Shown here in pieces: positions 1 to 8,751 of a stretch of 64,000 bases of DNA. Origin of the DNA: Synechococcus sp. BIOS-U3-1. GTDB lineage: Bacteria > Cyanobacteriota > Cyanobacteriia > PCC-6307 > Cyanobiaceae. The position numbers and the translations under genes are program-made. The stretch's first letter is position 1. Each line of letters begins with the position of its first letter. The DNA is taken from positions 1,426,001-1,490,000 of the forward strand of contig NZ_CP047936.1 in NCBI RefSeq assembly GCF_014279975.1. The letters are read 5' to 3'. The notes beneath the pieces were generated by a model. That model did no database searches. It saw only the letters and a program-made list of their open reading frames with translations, and was not told the DNA's origin.

Positions 1-98
1 CCATCGGTTGCTGCAAGAGCTTTCTTGCAATCCATCATTCCCGCGCCGGTCTTGTCGCGGAGTTCCTTAACGAGCTTGGCGGATACGGCAACAGCCAT
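1..98 (-). CDS. tsf: Elongation factor Ts, N-terminal fragment
   Basis: The 32 readable codons begin [20 protein letters not shown] and continue [13 protein letters not shown], the hallmark UBA-like N-terminus of EF-Ts, the guanine nucleotide exchange factor that recycles EF-Tu during translation. The gene runs off the left edge, so only the ribosome/EF-Tu-binding N-terminal domain is visible. It lies 88 bases downstream of rpsB on the same strand, the classic rpsB-tsf operon order, and is probably co-transcribed with it. The ATG at 98 is the only sensible start. Confidence 0.95.
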   Translation of the reverse strand, partial: MAVAVSAKLVKELRDKTGAGMMDCKKALAATD

Positions 99-186
99 CG
101 GATGTGTTGGTGGAGGACGTTGGGACAAAAAGATCCGCCTTCCCGCTCAGGCGGGAGGGCGGCGTGAACTTAGCGGCTAAAGCGAC

Positions 187-900
187 TCAACCTTGGTCGG
201 CGCCACGCTGCTCGTTGGAACCATGACGACCTTCGTTGATGGCATCAGCAAGGCGGCTCAACACCAGCTGCACGGAACGCACAGCATCGTCATTGCAAGG
301 AATCGGCACCTCGCAGAGATCGGGGTCGCAGTTGGTGTCAAGCATCGACACCAAAGGAATATCAAGTTTGCGAGCCTCAAGCACAGCATTGGTCTCGCGA
401 CGCTGGTCCACAAGGATCACCACATCGGGAAGTCGGCGCATGTTCTTCAGACCACCGAGGTACTTCTGAAGACGATCAAGCTCCCGGCGAAGTACAGCGG
501 CTTCCTTCTTGGGGCGCATGGCGATCGCACCGCTGGACTCCATGCGCTCCAGATCTTTAAGGCGGTCGATCCGGGCCTTCATCGTGGTCCAGTTGGTGAG
601 CATTCCACCCAGCCAACGCTGGTTGACGTAAGAAGCGCCACAACGAGCAGCTTCAAGTGCGATCACCTCGGAAGCCTGTTTCTTGGTTCCAACGAAGAGA
701 AAACGTTTGCCGCTCCTAGCCGCAGTGCGTGTCCATTTGTAAGCGTTGTTCATGCAGACAGCGGTCTGCACGAGGTCGATGATGTGAACTCCGTTACGCG
801 CGCAATAGATGTAGCGCGACATTTTGGGGTTCCAGCGACGGGTCTGGTGTCCGAAATGGGCACCAGCTTCCATCATCTCGGAGAGAGTGACGACTGCCAT
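187..900 (-). CDS. rpsB: 30S ribosomal protein S2
   Basis: The 237-residue product is full length for bacterial S2, with the N-terminal [18 protein letters not shown] motif, the central [11 protein letters not shown] segment and the [12 protein letters not shown] block typical of the family. S2 sits on the back of the small subunit and helps recruit S1 and mRNA. It heads the rpsB-tsf operon. The C-terminal tail ([16 protein letters not shown]) is short and polar, as in other picocyanobacteria. A large open frame on the opposite strand across the gene is a codon-bias shadow. Confidence 0.98.
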   Translation of the reverse strand: MAVVTLSEMMEAGAHFGHQTRRWNPKMSRYIYCARNGVHIIDLVQTAVCMNNAYKWTRTAARSGKRFLFVGTKKQASEVIALEAARCGASYVNQRWLGGMLTNWTTMKARIDRLKDLERMESSGAIAMRPKKEAAVLRRELDRLQKYLGGLKNMRRLPDVVILVDQRRETNAVLEARKLDIPLVSMLDTNCDPDLCEVPIPCNDDAVRSVQLVLSRLADAINEGRHGSNEQRGADQG

Positions 901-1035
901 GGTTGTTAAGGGGTTTCGGGTTCGCCTCCACCTGTCAGGGATGGTGTGGTGAACCGTGGTTCAGATCACATCCAGCACCCGAAACAGACAGGTGTGCGGT
1001 TTGAAAGGACCCGCCAAACTTAACAAAGCACCGGC

Positions 1036-1968
1036 TCAGGACAGCCCTGCCTGACGCGCTTCTCGATACAAAGCCTCTACGCCGATACGGTTGAGCGGAA
1101 GTCTGAGCAGCTCAAGTGCCAGGGATGGTTGACCTAGGTGGATCAACCAGGCCAGCAAAGGTCGCAATGTGCGTTCGTTAAGTAGGCCCCCCAAGGTCAG
1201 CAGACCCCAGAGCAGGCGATGCATCCAGGTGAACTGGATGATCATTCGCACCCTGCGACTCGGATGCTTTCGATAGAACACAAGTCCCATTCGGGCGCGC
1301 TCACGCTCGACCCTGATGAGGTCGGGAATCTGAGCAAGGCGAAACGCGGGATGCCAGTGATAACCAACGGCTTCAGGACAGCGAACCAGCTCCACTCCCA
1401 TCTGGCGGAGTCGTTCACCCAGTTCGAGGTCCTCCCAGCCATACAACCTGAATCCTGTGTCAAAAAGACCAGACCGTTCGAGAACCTGTCGATCGATCGC
1501 GACATTTCCAGTTGCGAAATAAGCCCAGGAGAGATCACGCAGCTTGTGACGCTCTCCTGTTGGATTCTCGAAATCAGCGGTGTTGATCACAGCGCCGTAG
1601 GTGAAGCAGAGACGATTGCCAGAACGCTGCCATTGCCTCCTCAGTGCTCGCGCATGACTGGCCAGGAAGGTCGGCGTCACGACGAGATCACTGTCGATGA
1701 AGACGATCACATCACCGCGAGCGTGATCCACACCCCGGTTGCGTCCCTCGGCAGGTCCGCCATGGCTTTGCTCAATCAAGCGAACCCTTGAAAAAGTCTC
1801 CGCAGACGATCGAAGCCAGTCAGGGGTGCCATCGGTGGATCCGTCATCCACCACAACAACCTCATAGTTTTCAATCTCGGAGCAGGCGTTCTGACATTCC
1901 AGAGAACGCAGACACTTCTCAAGGATGTCGCGTCGGTTGTAAGTAGGAATGACGACGCTGATGAACAT
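1036..1968 (-). CDS. Family 2 glycosyltransferase
   Basis: A 310-residue GT-A fold glycosyltransferase that would transfer a sugar from a nucleotide-sugar donor at the cytoplasmic face. It opens with FISVVIPTYNRRD, followed by VVVVDDGSTDGTPDW near residue 40, a metal-binding DSD (in VFIDSDLVV, near residue 93) and a GWEDLELGERL acceptor/catalytic block near residue 178. The C-terminal 60 residues (hydrophobic WGLLTLGGLL) may touch the membrane. It lies 136 bases upstream of rpsB on the same strand. Donor and acceptor cannot be told from sequence. Confidence 0.88.
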   Translation of the reverse strand: MFISVVIPTYNRRDILEKCLRSLECQNACSEIENYEVVVVDDGSTDGTPDWLRSSAETFSRVRLIEQSHGGPAEGRNRGVDHARGDVIVFIDSDLVVTPTFLASHARALRRQWQRSGNRLCFTYGAVINTADFENPTGERHKLRDLSWAYFATGNVAIDRQVLERSGLFDTGFRLYGWEDLELGERLRQMGVELVRCPEAVGYHWHPAFRLAQIPDLIRVERERARMGLVFYRKHPSRRVRMIIQFTWMHRLLWGLLTLGGLLNERTLRPLLAWLIHLGQPSLALELLRLPLNRIGVEALYREARQAGLS

Positions 1969-2010
1969 CCGCCCGCATGGTGAGCCTTATTCAGTCAGCC
2001 TAAGGGCAAG

Positions 2011-2036
2011 AAAAAAGGGAGCTCAAGCCCCCTTTC
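2011..2036 (-). terminator. Rho-independent terminator after the small basic protein gene
   Basis: Read on the minus strand this is AAAGGGGGC, a TTGA loop, GCTCCCTTT and a T run. The hairpin has one mismatch and its T tract faces away from the gene ending at 2060, so it should terminate that transcript before the glycosyltransferase gene. Confidence 0.7.
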
Positions 2037-2059
2037 TGAACGAACTGTTGGCAGACAGA

Positions 2060-2215
2060 TCAGTCTGCAGCGCCACCGTTATTGGCAGTACCTGTCACAC
2101 CGTTGCCAGCACCTTCACCGCGGCCATCGTTACGCATCTTGCGCTTCTTAAATTTGCGCGCATAGGCGCGATTGCGCTCCTGTTTTTCCTTCTTGAGGTT
2201 TCTGCGCTTGGCCAT
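2060..2215 (-). CDS. Small highly basic conserved protein (51 aa)
   Basis: This short gene encodes MAKRRNLKKEKQERNRAYAR followed by KFKKRKMRNDGRGEG and a low-complexity Gly/Asn/Ala tail ending GGAAD. The first 32 residues are about half Lys/Arg, as in small RNA- or ribosome-binding proteins, but I recognise no named family. It is framed by its own promoter space and a strong terminator (2011-2036), and the sequence shows no stop or frameshift. I think it is a real gene; nucleic-acid binding is inference from charge only. Confidence 0.7.
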   Translation of the reverse strand: MAKRRNLKKEKQERNRAYARKFKKRKMRNDGRGEGAGNGVTGTANNGGAAD

Positions 2216-2250
2216 TCGGGAGTCCGGAACATCTTGGTGATCAGCCCAAC

Positions 2251-2976
2251 TTACTCAATGGCCTGAAGCAAATGGCCATCCTCCATTTTCACCAGACGGT
2301 CAGCAACATCGAGAATGCGGGGATCATGGGTCACCATCAGCACGGAACAGGCTTGCTCACGAGCGAGGCGCTTGAGTAATTCAACGACTTCACGTCCGGT
2401 GCTGCTGTCGAGCGCTGCCGTTGGTTCATCGGCAAGTAGCAGCTGGGGCCTAGCGGCCAAAGCACGGGCAATGGCCACTCGCTGTTTCTGACCACCAGAA
2501 AGATCTTGAGGAAGCTTGCTGAAGTGATCCTCCAGTCCCACGGCCCTGAGCCACTCCCTGGCCTGATCACGACGACCGCGGTAGCTGAACCCGGACAGAA
2601 GATCAGCTCCCATCTGAACGTTCTGCTCAGCAGTAAGGCAGCGCAGAAGATTATGGCCCTGGAAAATCATGCCGATCCGGCGGCGAAGCAGCTGTCGTTG
2701 GCCCCGACCGGCACCTTTCAGCTGCTGTCCAAACACGCGCACATCTCCCTGCTGGACCTGACGAAGCGCACCGATCAGAGTGAGGAGAGTGGTCTTGCCA
2801 CACCCTGATGGACCGGTCAGCAAGACCACTTCGCCGGCTGCGATCTGAAGTTCTACCGACTGAAGAACCTGTCGACGCGTTGACCCACGCCCATACCAGT
2901 GGCTGAGATTTTCAATCCTCACCGTGCTGATGAGATCAGCACCTTGATGTTGAGCTGGATGAGAAAGAACCGTCAT
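2251..2976 (-). CDS. devA: DevA-type ABC transporter ATP-binding protein
   Basis: A MacB/DevA-class ATPase with Walker A GPSGCGKTTLL, Q-loop MIFQGHNLLR, signature LSGGQKQRVAIARAL, Walker B LLLADEPTAALD and H-loop VTHDPR. It energises the DevBCA tripartite exporter, which in heterocystous cyanobacteria exports glycolipids through TolC; the substrate in a unicellular marine strain is unknown. ATG at 2976 lies 4 bases after the devC stop; an upstream ATG at 3006 would overlap devC by 26 bases. A near-identical domain order recurs in the second cluster at 63530. Confidence 0.9.
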   Translation of the reverse strand: MTVLSHPAQHQGADLISTVRIENLSHWYGRGSTRRQVLQSVELQIAAGEVVLLTGPSGCGKTTLLTLIGALRQVQQGDVRVFGQQLKGAGRGQRQLLRRRIGMIFQGHNLLRCLTAEQNVQMGADLLSGFSYRGRRDQAREWLRAVGLEDHFSKLPQDLSGGQKQRVAIARALAARPQLLLADEPTAALDSSTGREVVELLKRLAREQACSVLMVTHDPRILDVADRLVKMEDGHLLQAIE

Positions 2977-2980
2977 GGCC

Positions 2981-4153
2981 TCAGAAGATCTCCGCTGGAT
3001 CGGCATCCACCAGACGGCGCATGGCCAAACCTGCCGATGCCATACACATCACCAGGATCATGCTGAACACAGTCATGGCTCGACTGAAATCCATCGCCAC
3101 AGGAAGCGCAGTGGCACTCCTCACGAGCCAATAAAGCCCCTGCCCAGCTGCATAGGCCGGTAGGTACCCGAATAGAGCGAGCAAAAGCCCCTCCCGAACA
3201 ACAACGCCCAGCAGGGTTCTGAGCTTGTACCCCATGGCCATCAACGTGGCGTACTCCGGCAGGTGGTCACTCACATCGGAGTAGAGCACCTGATAGACGA
3301 TGACGCAGCCGACGACAAAGCCCATCGCAGCACCCAAGGTGAAGATGAAGCCGATCGAGGTGCTTGTGCGCCAGTAGTTTTGCTCGAAATCAATGAACCC
3401 CTGCTTGGTGAGGACAGTGACGTCCTCAGGCAGCAGTGCATTGAGTTCCTCCACCACCGCTTCAGCGTCAGAACCCTGCTGCAACCGAACCAGTCCAACC
3501 TCAATGCTTCCTGGTGGAGTATTGGGCAGAAGATCGAGAAACGTTTCGCTGCTGGTGAGCAGATTGCCGTCAGCTCCAAAGGAACTACCGAGCTCAATCA
3601 GACCAGCCACTCGCACCCTGCGACCTGAAATTTCACTTTCAACCGTTCGACCAGCACGGAACCACTCAGCGACGGGACCAAACTCAGGTCGCGACTTCTC
3701 GTCGAACAGAACCCGACCTTTCTGGGTCAGCACCTGGGCCTTTGGCGCCAGCGTTGAGTCGACAAATAGAGGATCACCCGGTTCGAAGCCAAGGGCAAGA
3801 ATCGATCGGGTGCCGCGTGTCTTGGGATTGCGCCAAAGCAGCAGATTCCAGTGCACGGGCGTGATGCCCTTCACCTCAGGCAACGCCATGGCCTGCACCA
3901 GACGACGGCGAGGGAAGCCGGCCATGCTCACGGAACTGGTCGACCGTGGACTAATCAGAACAATGTCAGCGTCGAAGAGTCGATGAACCGTGACGCTGGC
4001 ATCAAAGAGGCCATCACGGAATCCGAGCTGCATAAACATCAGAATTCCAGCGAAACTGATGCCAGCCAAGGCAACTGCCAGACGAACCGGTTGGCGCACC
4101 AGCATCAGTGAAGCCAGTGGAATTCGACGCCCGCTCAGAAAGCGACCGATCAT
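2981..4153 (-). CDS. devC: DevC-type ABC transporter permease
   Basis: The 390-residue protein has an N-terminal helix (LAVALAGISFAGILMFMQLGF), a periplasmic domain of about 220 residues and three C-terminal helices (IGFIFTLGAAMGFVVGCVIVY onward), the MacB/FtsX-like topology of DevC. The conserved YATLMAMGY cytoplasmic loop and the C-terminal DADPAEIF are present. It overlaps devB by ATGA (4150-4153) and is followed by devA, so the three are translationally coupled. It is clearly paralogous to the gene at 62367, sharing QPVRLAVALAG versus RPLRLAAALAG and the same ending. Confidence 0.92.
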   Translation of the reverse strand: MIGRFLSGRRIPLASLMLVRQPVRLAVALAGISFAGILMFMQLGFRDGLFDASVTVHRLFDADIVLISPRSTSSVSMAGFPRRRLVQAMALPEVKGITPVHWNLLLWRNPKTRGTRSILALGFEPGDPLFVDSTLAPKAQVLTQKGRVLFDEKSRPEFGPVAEWFRAGRTVESEISGRRVRVAGLIELGSSFGADGNLLTSSETFLDLLPNTPPGSIEVGLVRLQQGSDAEAVVEELNALLPEDVTVLTKQGFIDFEQNYWRTSTSIGFIFTLGAAMGFVVGCVIVYQVLYSDVSDHLPEYATLMAMGYKLRTLLGVVVREGLLLALFGYLPAYAAGQGLYWLVRSATALPVAMDFSRAMTVFSMILVMCMASAGLAMRRLVDADPAEIF

Positions 4154-5112
4154 GGGGAGCTGAATCGGGCGATCACCTTCAGGCCCGAAAGCCTTGAAAC
4201 GCGCTGAGTTGACCCTGAATCCAACCTCACCAGTACCTCAATAATCCTGGCATCCGCATCTCCAGTTGGATCCGTGGATAACACCTGTCGTTGACGCACT
4301 TGAGGGCTGATGCGCTCAACCGTTCCCTGAAGATCACCTTCGAAACCACCGTTCTCACTGATCAACGTGACCGTTTCCCCAACATTGATGCGGTTGATGT
4401 CTGACTCATAGACCTCGATCAAAGCCTCCATCGATTGACTGGCTCCAACGTCCACGACACCTTCAGCGCCAGGACGCTCACCCACTCGGGCACGCAGTTT
4501 GAGAGCCGTGCCATCGATTGGAGAACGAAGCTCGCTGTCGTTGAGATCAGCTTCAAGCTTTCCGCGCTCGGCGATCAGTTCGGTCCTTTTGCGTTCAAGC
4601 AGGGTGAGTTCGTTCTGTTTTTCCTCAAGGACAACAACCTTCGCTGCCCCCTGACCGGCGGCCTGCGCGTAACGGGCAACCTCTCTTCTTTTCAGAGGTA
4701 TCTCCATCTCAGTGGTGCGAATCTTCGCGTCAAGTGCAACAAGATCCGCTTCTATTTTTGGTCTGTTATCGAACACAGCGAGCACTTGCCCCTTGCTCAC
4801 TGGATCACCCTCCTTGACCAGCAGCGTGGCCACCCTCGGGGAGCCACCGAAACCGCTCATCGGCGCAGCCAGACGACGCACTTCACCGGCAGGTCTGAGG
4901 CTTCCAAGGGCTGCGACCGATTCTGGCTTTCGAGCCGCCTGCTGCTCGGAGGCGGCGACTGGAGTGGATGGCTGCGGGCGACGCAGCATCAACGCTCCAC
5001 CTCCAACGGCCAGGACCGCCAGCATCCCAACGCCGATCCAGATCCGACCCGGTCCGATCAGGGGCTTGATGGCTCGTCGAACAGCAGCTCCTCGATGTAG
5101 CGATCCGCCCAT
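4150..5112 (-). CDS. devB: DevB-type membrane fusion (HlyD-family) protein
   Basis: A periplasmic adaptor linking DevC to an outer membrane channel. An N-terminal anchor helix (IWIGVGMLAVLAVGGGALML) precedes a lipoyl half-motif (LVKEGDPVSKGQVLAVFDNR), a coiled-coil hairpin (about residues 115-180) and a second lipoyl half (LRSPIDGTALKLRARVGERP), then the beta-barrel. The ATG at 5112 gives 320 residues and overlaps the 3' end of pcyA by 55 bases; ATG 5175 would overlap it by 118, and ATG 5019 would cut the membrane anchor. The overlap with pcyA is unusual, so the true start is uncertain. Confidence 0.85.
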   Translation of the reverse strand: MGGSLHRGAAVRRAIKPLIGPGRIWIGVGMLAVLAVGGGALMLRRPQPSTPVAASEQQAARKPESVAALGSLRPAGEVRRLAAPMSGFGGSPRVATLLVKEGDPVSKGQVLAVFDNRPKIEADLVALDAKIRTTEMEIPLKRREVARYAQAAGQGAAKVVVLEEKQNELTLLERKRTELIAERGKLEADLNDSELRSPIDGTALKLRARVGERPGAEGVVDVGASQSMEALIEVYESDINRINVGETVTLISENGGFEGDLQGTVERISPQVRQRQVLSTDPTGDADARIIEVLVRLDSGSTQRVSRLSGLKVIARFSSP

Positions 5113-5765
5113 ACCGTCCCGAAGGCTTTCTCCAGAACCCGCCGCGTTTTGTCGTTGCGTTTCTGTTGCCGGCAATAGGAGACCTGTCCGTGATATCGGG
5201 CCAGAGTAGAAGGAGCACTGGGGTCATCGGGCACTGCGACCTGCACGGCATCCCCCAGAACCTGGAGGTAATCGTCAACCACTTCCACAAAACGATCTTC
5301 TTCCTGTTGATTCACGGGGCGGATGAATCTCACGAAAGGCGAGAAAATAGTCGCCCAAGCGGGAAGTTCTCGCACCTGTTCGAAACGCGGAATTACAACG
5401 GCTTCAAGCCCACGTTCAATGCGTTCGGGAAGCTGATCACCGACCGGGGACAGATCGATGATGGCTGCAGAAATTCCCGCAGGGCTAGCGACGATATCGG
5501 CGCCAAACACCGGTAGATCGAAGCGCGGATCGGGAAAGAAGACACAATGAAGAATCTGGAGCCCGAGTCCAAGTCGCGCGATCTCCAGGTGCAGTTTGCG
5601 AAATCCACGGCAAGAATGCACCTCATTGCTGATGAACAAGGCCTCACCATCGAGCGTGCCGATAATCTCCTCGAGATCACCCGTCAACGTCAGTGGGTTG
5701 AGCTCCGAAAAGCCATCCCTGCACTGACGGATGCGAGCAGCCAAAGCCATCACCAGCGGGTGCAT
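5058..5765 (-). CDS. pcyA: Phycocyanobilin:ferredoxin oxidoreductase
   Basis: PcyA reduces biliverdin IXalpha by four electrons from ferredoxin to phycocyanobilin, the phycobilisome chromophore. The 235-residue product matches the family length and has the EVHSCRGFRKLHLEIARLG block, LQILHCVFFPDPRFDLPVFG with the catalytic Asp, and SPAGISAAIIDLSPV. ATG at 5765 (MHPLVMALAARIRQ) fits known N-termini; the frame is open far upstream but that part runs into the divergent peptidase gene. Only 51 bases separate the two start codons, so a shared divergent promoter is likely. Confidence 0.95.
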   Translation of the reverse strand: MHPLVMALAARIRQCRDGFSELNPLTLTGDLEEIIGTLDGEALFISNEVHSCRGFRKLHLEIARLGLGLQILHCVFFPDPRFDLPVFGADIVASPAGISAAIIDLSPVGDQLPERIERGLEAVVIPRFEQVRELPAWATIFSPFVRFIRPVNQQEEDRFVEVVDDYLQVLGDAVQVAVPDDPSAPSTLARYHGQVSYCRQQKRNDKTRRVLEKAFGTVWADRYIEELLFDEPSSP

Positions 5766-5816
5766 CTCCTGACCGCTCGGGGACGCTGGCATCAATCCGA
5801 TCCGTAATTGCACAGA

Positions 5817-7106
5817 ATGGGACTTTGCCACGGGACCCTGACTGCGATCCCATCCGGTCCGGTGCTCGATCACCGCACTCTTCAAAACGGCAGCACCCTT
5901 GTGACAGCTGCCATACCCGATGCGGCACTGACCTGCCTGGACTTCTGGTGTCGAGGCGGAAGCGCCTGGGAGAGAAGCGGTGAAGAGGGCATCGCTCATT
6001 TTCTCGAGCACATGGTGTTCAAGGGAAGTCGACGTCTGGGACCAGGGGAATTTGATCGGAGAATCGAGGCATTGGGAGGCAGCAGCAACGCAGCCACCGG
6101 TTTTGATGACGTGCACTACCACGTGCTTGTGCCCAGCGCGGAATCCAAGGAAGCCGTGGATCTTCTTCTGGATCTCGTTCTCGATCCAGCGCTGGAGCAG
6201 GACTGTTTCTCAATGGAGCGCGACGTGGTGCTCGAGGAGATCGCCCAGTATCGAGATCAGCCAGATGACCAGGTGTTGCAGACCCTTCTGGAACTCTGTT
6301 GCGCTCCCCACTGCTACGGCAGACCAATTCTTGGTTGGGAGACGAGCCTGCGGAAGATGAACCCTGGGGGGATGCGCAACTATCACCATCGCCGCTACCA
6401 GGGAGCCAATTGCTGCCTGTCGGTGGCCGGAACGATCGAAGATGGTTTAGTCAGTCACGTGCTCAACAGCCCTTTGGCGGCGCTTAACAAGCTGACGGAT
6501 GAAGATCTGAAGGGGACTACCAAGCCATCGCTCAGCTTCCGCTGCAGACGGGACAGCCGAACCTTCCCTCGACTAGAGGCAGCGCGGCTCATGATGGTCT
6601 GGCCAGTTGCCTCCGCTGACGATCAGCTGGCAATCGCCGGAGCGGATCTGGCCACAACCATCCTCGCCGAGGGGCGGCGCAGCCGACTGGTGCAGAAGCT
6701 GCGGGAAGAGCTGCAGATTGTTGAATCGATCGATATGGATGTCACCACCCTGGAACAGGGCAGCCTGGTGATGCTGGAGGCTTGCTGCCCCGAAGATCAG
6801 ATCGAACAGGTGGAGAGGGAGATCCACCAACAACTTGAAAACAGCTTGAACACCGCAATCACGGATGAGGAATTCCATCGCGCGATGCAACTCGTGGGCA
6901 ACGGTCATCGCTTCAGTCTTGAAGCGCCTGGGGCTGTTGCAGCCAGTGCCGGCTCACAGACACTGTGGGGACGTCACCGAGACCTTCTGGCTCCACTGCA
7001 GGATCTGATGCACTGGAATGCCTCAAGTCTGCGCGAACGGGTCATCCCCCTGCTTCAACCCCAGCGCAGCTTCACCCTGATTGCCCGATCGGAGGACAAC
7101 GCTTGA
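5817..7106 (+). CDS. M16 family zinc peptidase, catalytic subunit
   Basis: The 429-residue protein has the inverted zinc motif HFLEH at residues 61-65 with the second ligand region ERDVVLEEIAQYRDQPDD about 75 residues later, as in mitochondrial-processing-peptidase-like M16B enzymes. These clamshell enzymes degrade or process short peptides and usually need a partner half. Its partner is the next gene, overlapping by TTGA at 7103-7106. A TTG at 5808 in frame is an alternative start; ATG 5817 is preferred. A transit-peptide- or toxin-processing role cannot be told from sequence. Confidence 0.9.
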   Translation: MGLCHGTLTAIPSGPVLDHRTLQNGSTLVTAAIPDAALTCLDFWCRGGSAWERSGEEGIAHFLEHMVFKGSRRLGPGEFDRRIEALGGSSNAATGFDDVHYHVLVPSAESKEAVDLLLDLVLDPALEQDCFSMERDVVLEEIAQYRDQPDDQVLQTLLELCCAPHCYGRPILGWETSLRKMNPGGMRNYHHRRYQGANCCLSVAGTIEDGLVSHVLNSPLAALNKLTDEDLKGTTKPSLSFRCRRDSRTFPRLEAARLMMVWPVASADDQLAIAGADLATTILAEGRRSRLVQKLREELQIVESIDMDVTTLEQGSLVMLEACCPEDQIEQVEREIHQQLENSLNTAITDEEFHRAMQLVGNGHRFSLEAPGAVAASAGSQTLWGRHRDLLAPLQDLMHWNASSLRERVIPLLQPQRSFTLIARSEDNA

Positions 7107-8383
7107 GCCCCATCTGCGATCTTGTTCTTGATCCGGTAACCACGACCGGGGTGCTTTCCGCCAAGCTCTGGATCCGGCGGGGAAGCAGTTCTGATCCTCT
7201 CGGACAAAGGGGCGGTCACCAGCTTCTGGGTTCAGTGCTTAGCCGCGGATGCGGCCCTGCAGACCATCTACAACTGGCAGATCTCGTTGAAGGCTGCGGA
7301 GCCGGTCTTCGTTGTGACACGCATGAAGACGGAATTCTGATCAGTCTCAAATGCCGCGATATCGATGCCGACCGTCTGATGCCTGCTCTTGGCTGGATGC
7401 TGCGCCAGCCTCATTTGGACGAAAGTCAGATTGAACTGGAACGAGACCTAAGCCTGCAAGCCCTCCAGAGACAAAAAGAGGATCCCTTCCATCGTGCTTT
7501 TGATGGCTGGAGACAGTTGGCCTACGGCAGGGGGCCCTATGGACACGATCCCCTGGGAATCGCCGTCGACCTCGAACAGCTTCAGAGAGCCGAGCTCACA
7601 GGCCTTGCGGCAGATCTCGAAAGCCAGGGATCGGTGCTGGCACTGTCTGGAACGATTCCTGATCGAGCCCAAGCACGACTGGAGGAGTGGCTCGGCACAA
7701 CCAGGACCGGACCAAACTCCGGGAAACCTGGATCACCAACAAAAAAATCGCCTGAATTGGATCGCAACCAGAGACCGTCCTACGGGCTTCAGGCTCTTCC
7801 CACCGAACAGGTGGTGTTGATGCTGGGACAGACCGCTCTACCCCACGGTCACCCCGACGACCTGGCACTAAGGCTGCTGCAGGCCCACTTGGGATCAGGC
7901 ATGTCCAGCCTGTTATTTCGACGGCTTCGAGAAGAGCATGGAGTCGCTTACGACGTGGGTGTCCATCACCCGGCACGAGCTGGGGCGGCTCCATTCGTGA
8001 TGCACGCATCGACCGGAGTGGACAGGGCAGAACTGTCGCTCGAACTTCTCATCAGCAGCTGGAGTGAGCTGTTGGAGGTCACCATTTCAGAGGTAGATCT
8101 CAAGCTGGCTAAGGCCAAGTTCAGGGGGCAGCTAGCTCACGGGTCCCAGACCACTGGCCAAAGAGCCGAGAGGCGTGCCCAATTGCGGGGTCTGAATCTC
8201 CCTGACGATCATGACCAGAGCTGCCTGAACCAACTGGACCAGCTGCGAGCCAGTCATTTGTGTGAGGCAGCAAGCCGCCATCTGCAGAGTCCTCAACTCA
8301 GCTTGTGCGGTCCAGCGGAAACCCTGGCATCACTGGAAAAGCAGTGGGGCCTCAGCGCACTCGCTGCAGGTGCCGCCTGTTAA
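7103..8383 (+). CDS. M16 family peptidase, non-catalytic subunit
   Basis: This 426-residue protein has the same M16 fold but the zinc motif is degenerate: the aligned segment reads GGHQLLGSVLSRG instead of HxxEH. It retains the C-terminal half signature with the RRLREEHGVAYDVGVHHPA block that forms the R/Y substrate pocket. The start is a TTG overlapping the stop of the catalytic gene (TTGA), implying coupled translation of an obligate heterodimer. The open frame extends upstream to 6965, but that part shadows the previous gene. Confidence 0.87.
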   Translation: MSPICDLVLDPVTTTGVLSAKLWIRRGSSSDPLGQRGGHQLLGSVLSRGCGPADHLQLADLVEGCGAGLRCDTHEDGILISLKCRDIDADRLMPALGWMLRQPHLDESQIELERDLSLQALQRQKEDPFHRAFDGWRQLAYGRGPYGHDPLGIAVDLEQLQRAELTGLAADLESQGSVLALSGTIPDRAQARLEEWLGTTRTGPNSGKPGSPTKKSPELDRNQRPSYGLQALPTEQVVLMLGQTALPHGHPDDLALRLLQAHLGSGMSSLLFRRLREEHGVAYDVGVHHPARAGAAPFVMHASTGVDRAELSLELLISSWSELLEVTISEVDLKLAKAKFRGQLAHGSQTTGQRAERRAQLRGLNLPDDHDQSCLNQLDQLRASHLCEAASRHLQSPQLSLCGPAETLASLEKQWGLSALAAGAAC

Positions 8384-8701
8384 TCAGTCCTCTTGATCAA
8401 CAAGACCCTCCGTCTCTGAAGACATATCAGAATCAGAAAAGGCATCGGAGCCCGATGGAGCGTGTTGATTGGAGGAAGTTTGGAGATCTTCGCTCACCAG
8501 CGTGAGTTGCTCAACGGACAGCAAAAACGTGCCTCTAGCAAAACGCACCGACAGTGTTTCCGCCGGCAGCAATGCCATGACCCTGCCGATCTCATCGTGG
8601 GCCACAAGATCAGGAGGCCTCAGCATCGGCATCGGATCAGCTGTTTTCAGGAAAGTCTGAGGGCGAACCAGTCGCACCTGGTCACCAATGGAAACGGACA
8701 T
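8384..8701 (-). CDS. DUF3148 (CRR42-like) small protein
   Basis: The 105-residue product starts MSVSIGDQVRLVRPQTFLK and continues TADPMPMLRPPDLVAHDEIG, the conserved core of cyanobacterial/plant DUF3148 proteins; the Arabidopsis relative CRR42 assists assembly of the NDH-1-like complex. The fold resembles an SH3-like barrel. The C-terminal 30 residues are Ser/Asp/Glu-rich and probably disordered. The gene ends immediately after the convergent M16 gene. ATG 8701 is chosen because the upstream in-frame extension lacks family similarity. The NDH-assembly role is by homology only. Confidence 0.75.
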   Translation of the reverse strand: MSVSIGDQVRLVRPQTFLKTADPMPMLRPPDLVAHDEIGRVMALLPAETLSVRFARGTFLLSVEQLTLVSEDLQTSSNQHAPSGSDAFSDSDMSSETEGLVDQED

Positions 8702-8751
8702 CTCTGCTGGGCAATACATCTCTCCTACAGCAGGATGGTGCGAGCTGACGA

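Noticed and set aside
193..909. Long open frame opposite rpsB on the plus strand.
   Set aside because: Complementary shadow of a highly biased ribosomal protein gene; translation is not protein-like.
945..970. Inverted repeat TGAACC-GT-GGTTCA in the rpsB leader, possible autoregulatory hairpin.
   Set aside because: Two-base loop and mismatched outer stem; no similarity to known S2 leader elements that I can establish by eye.
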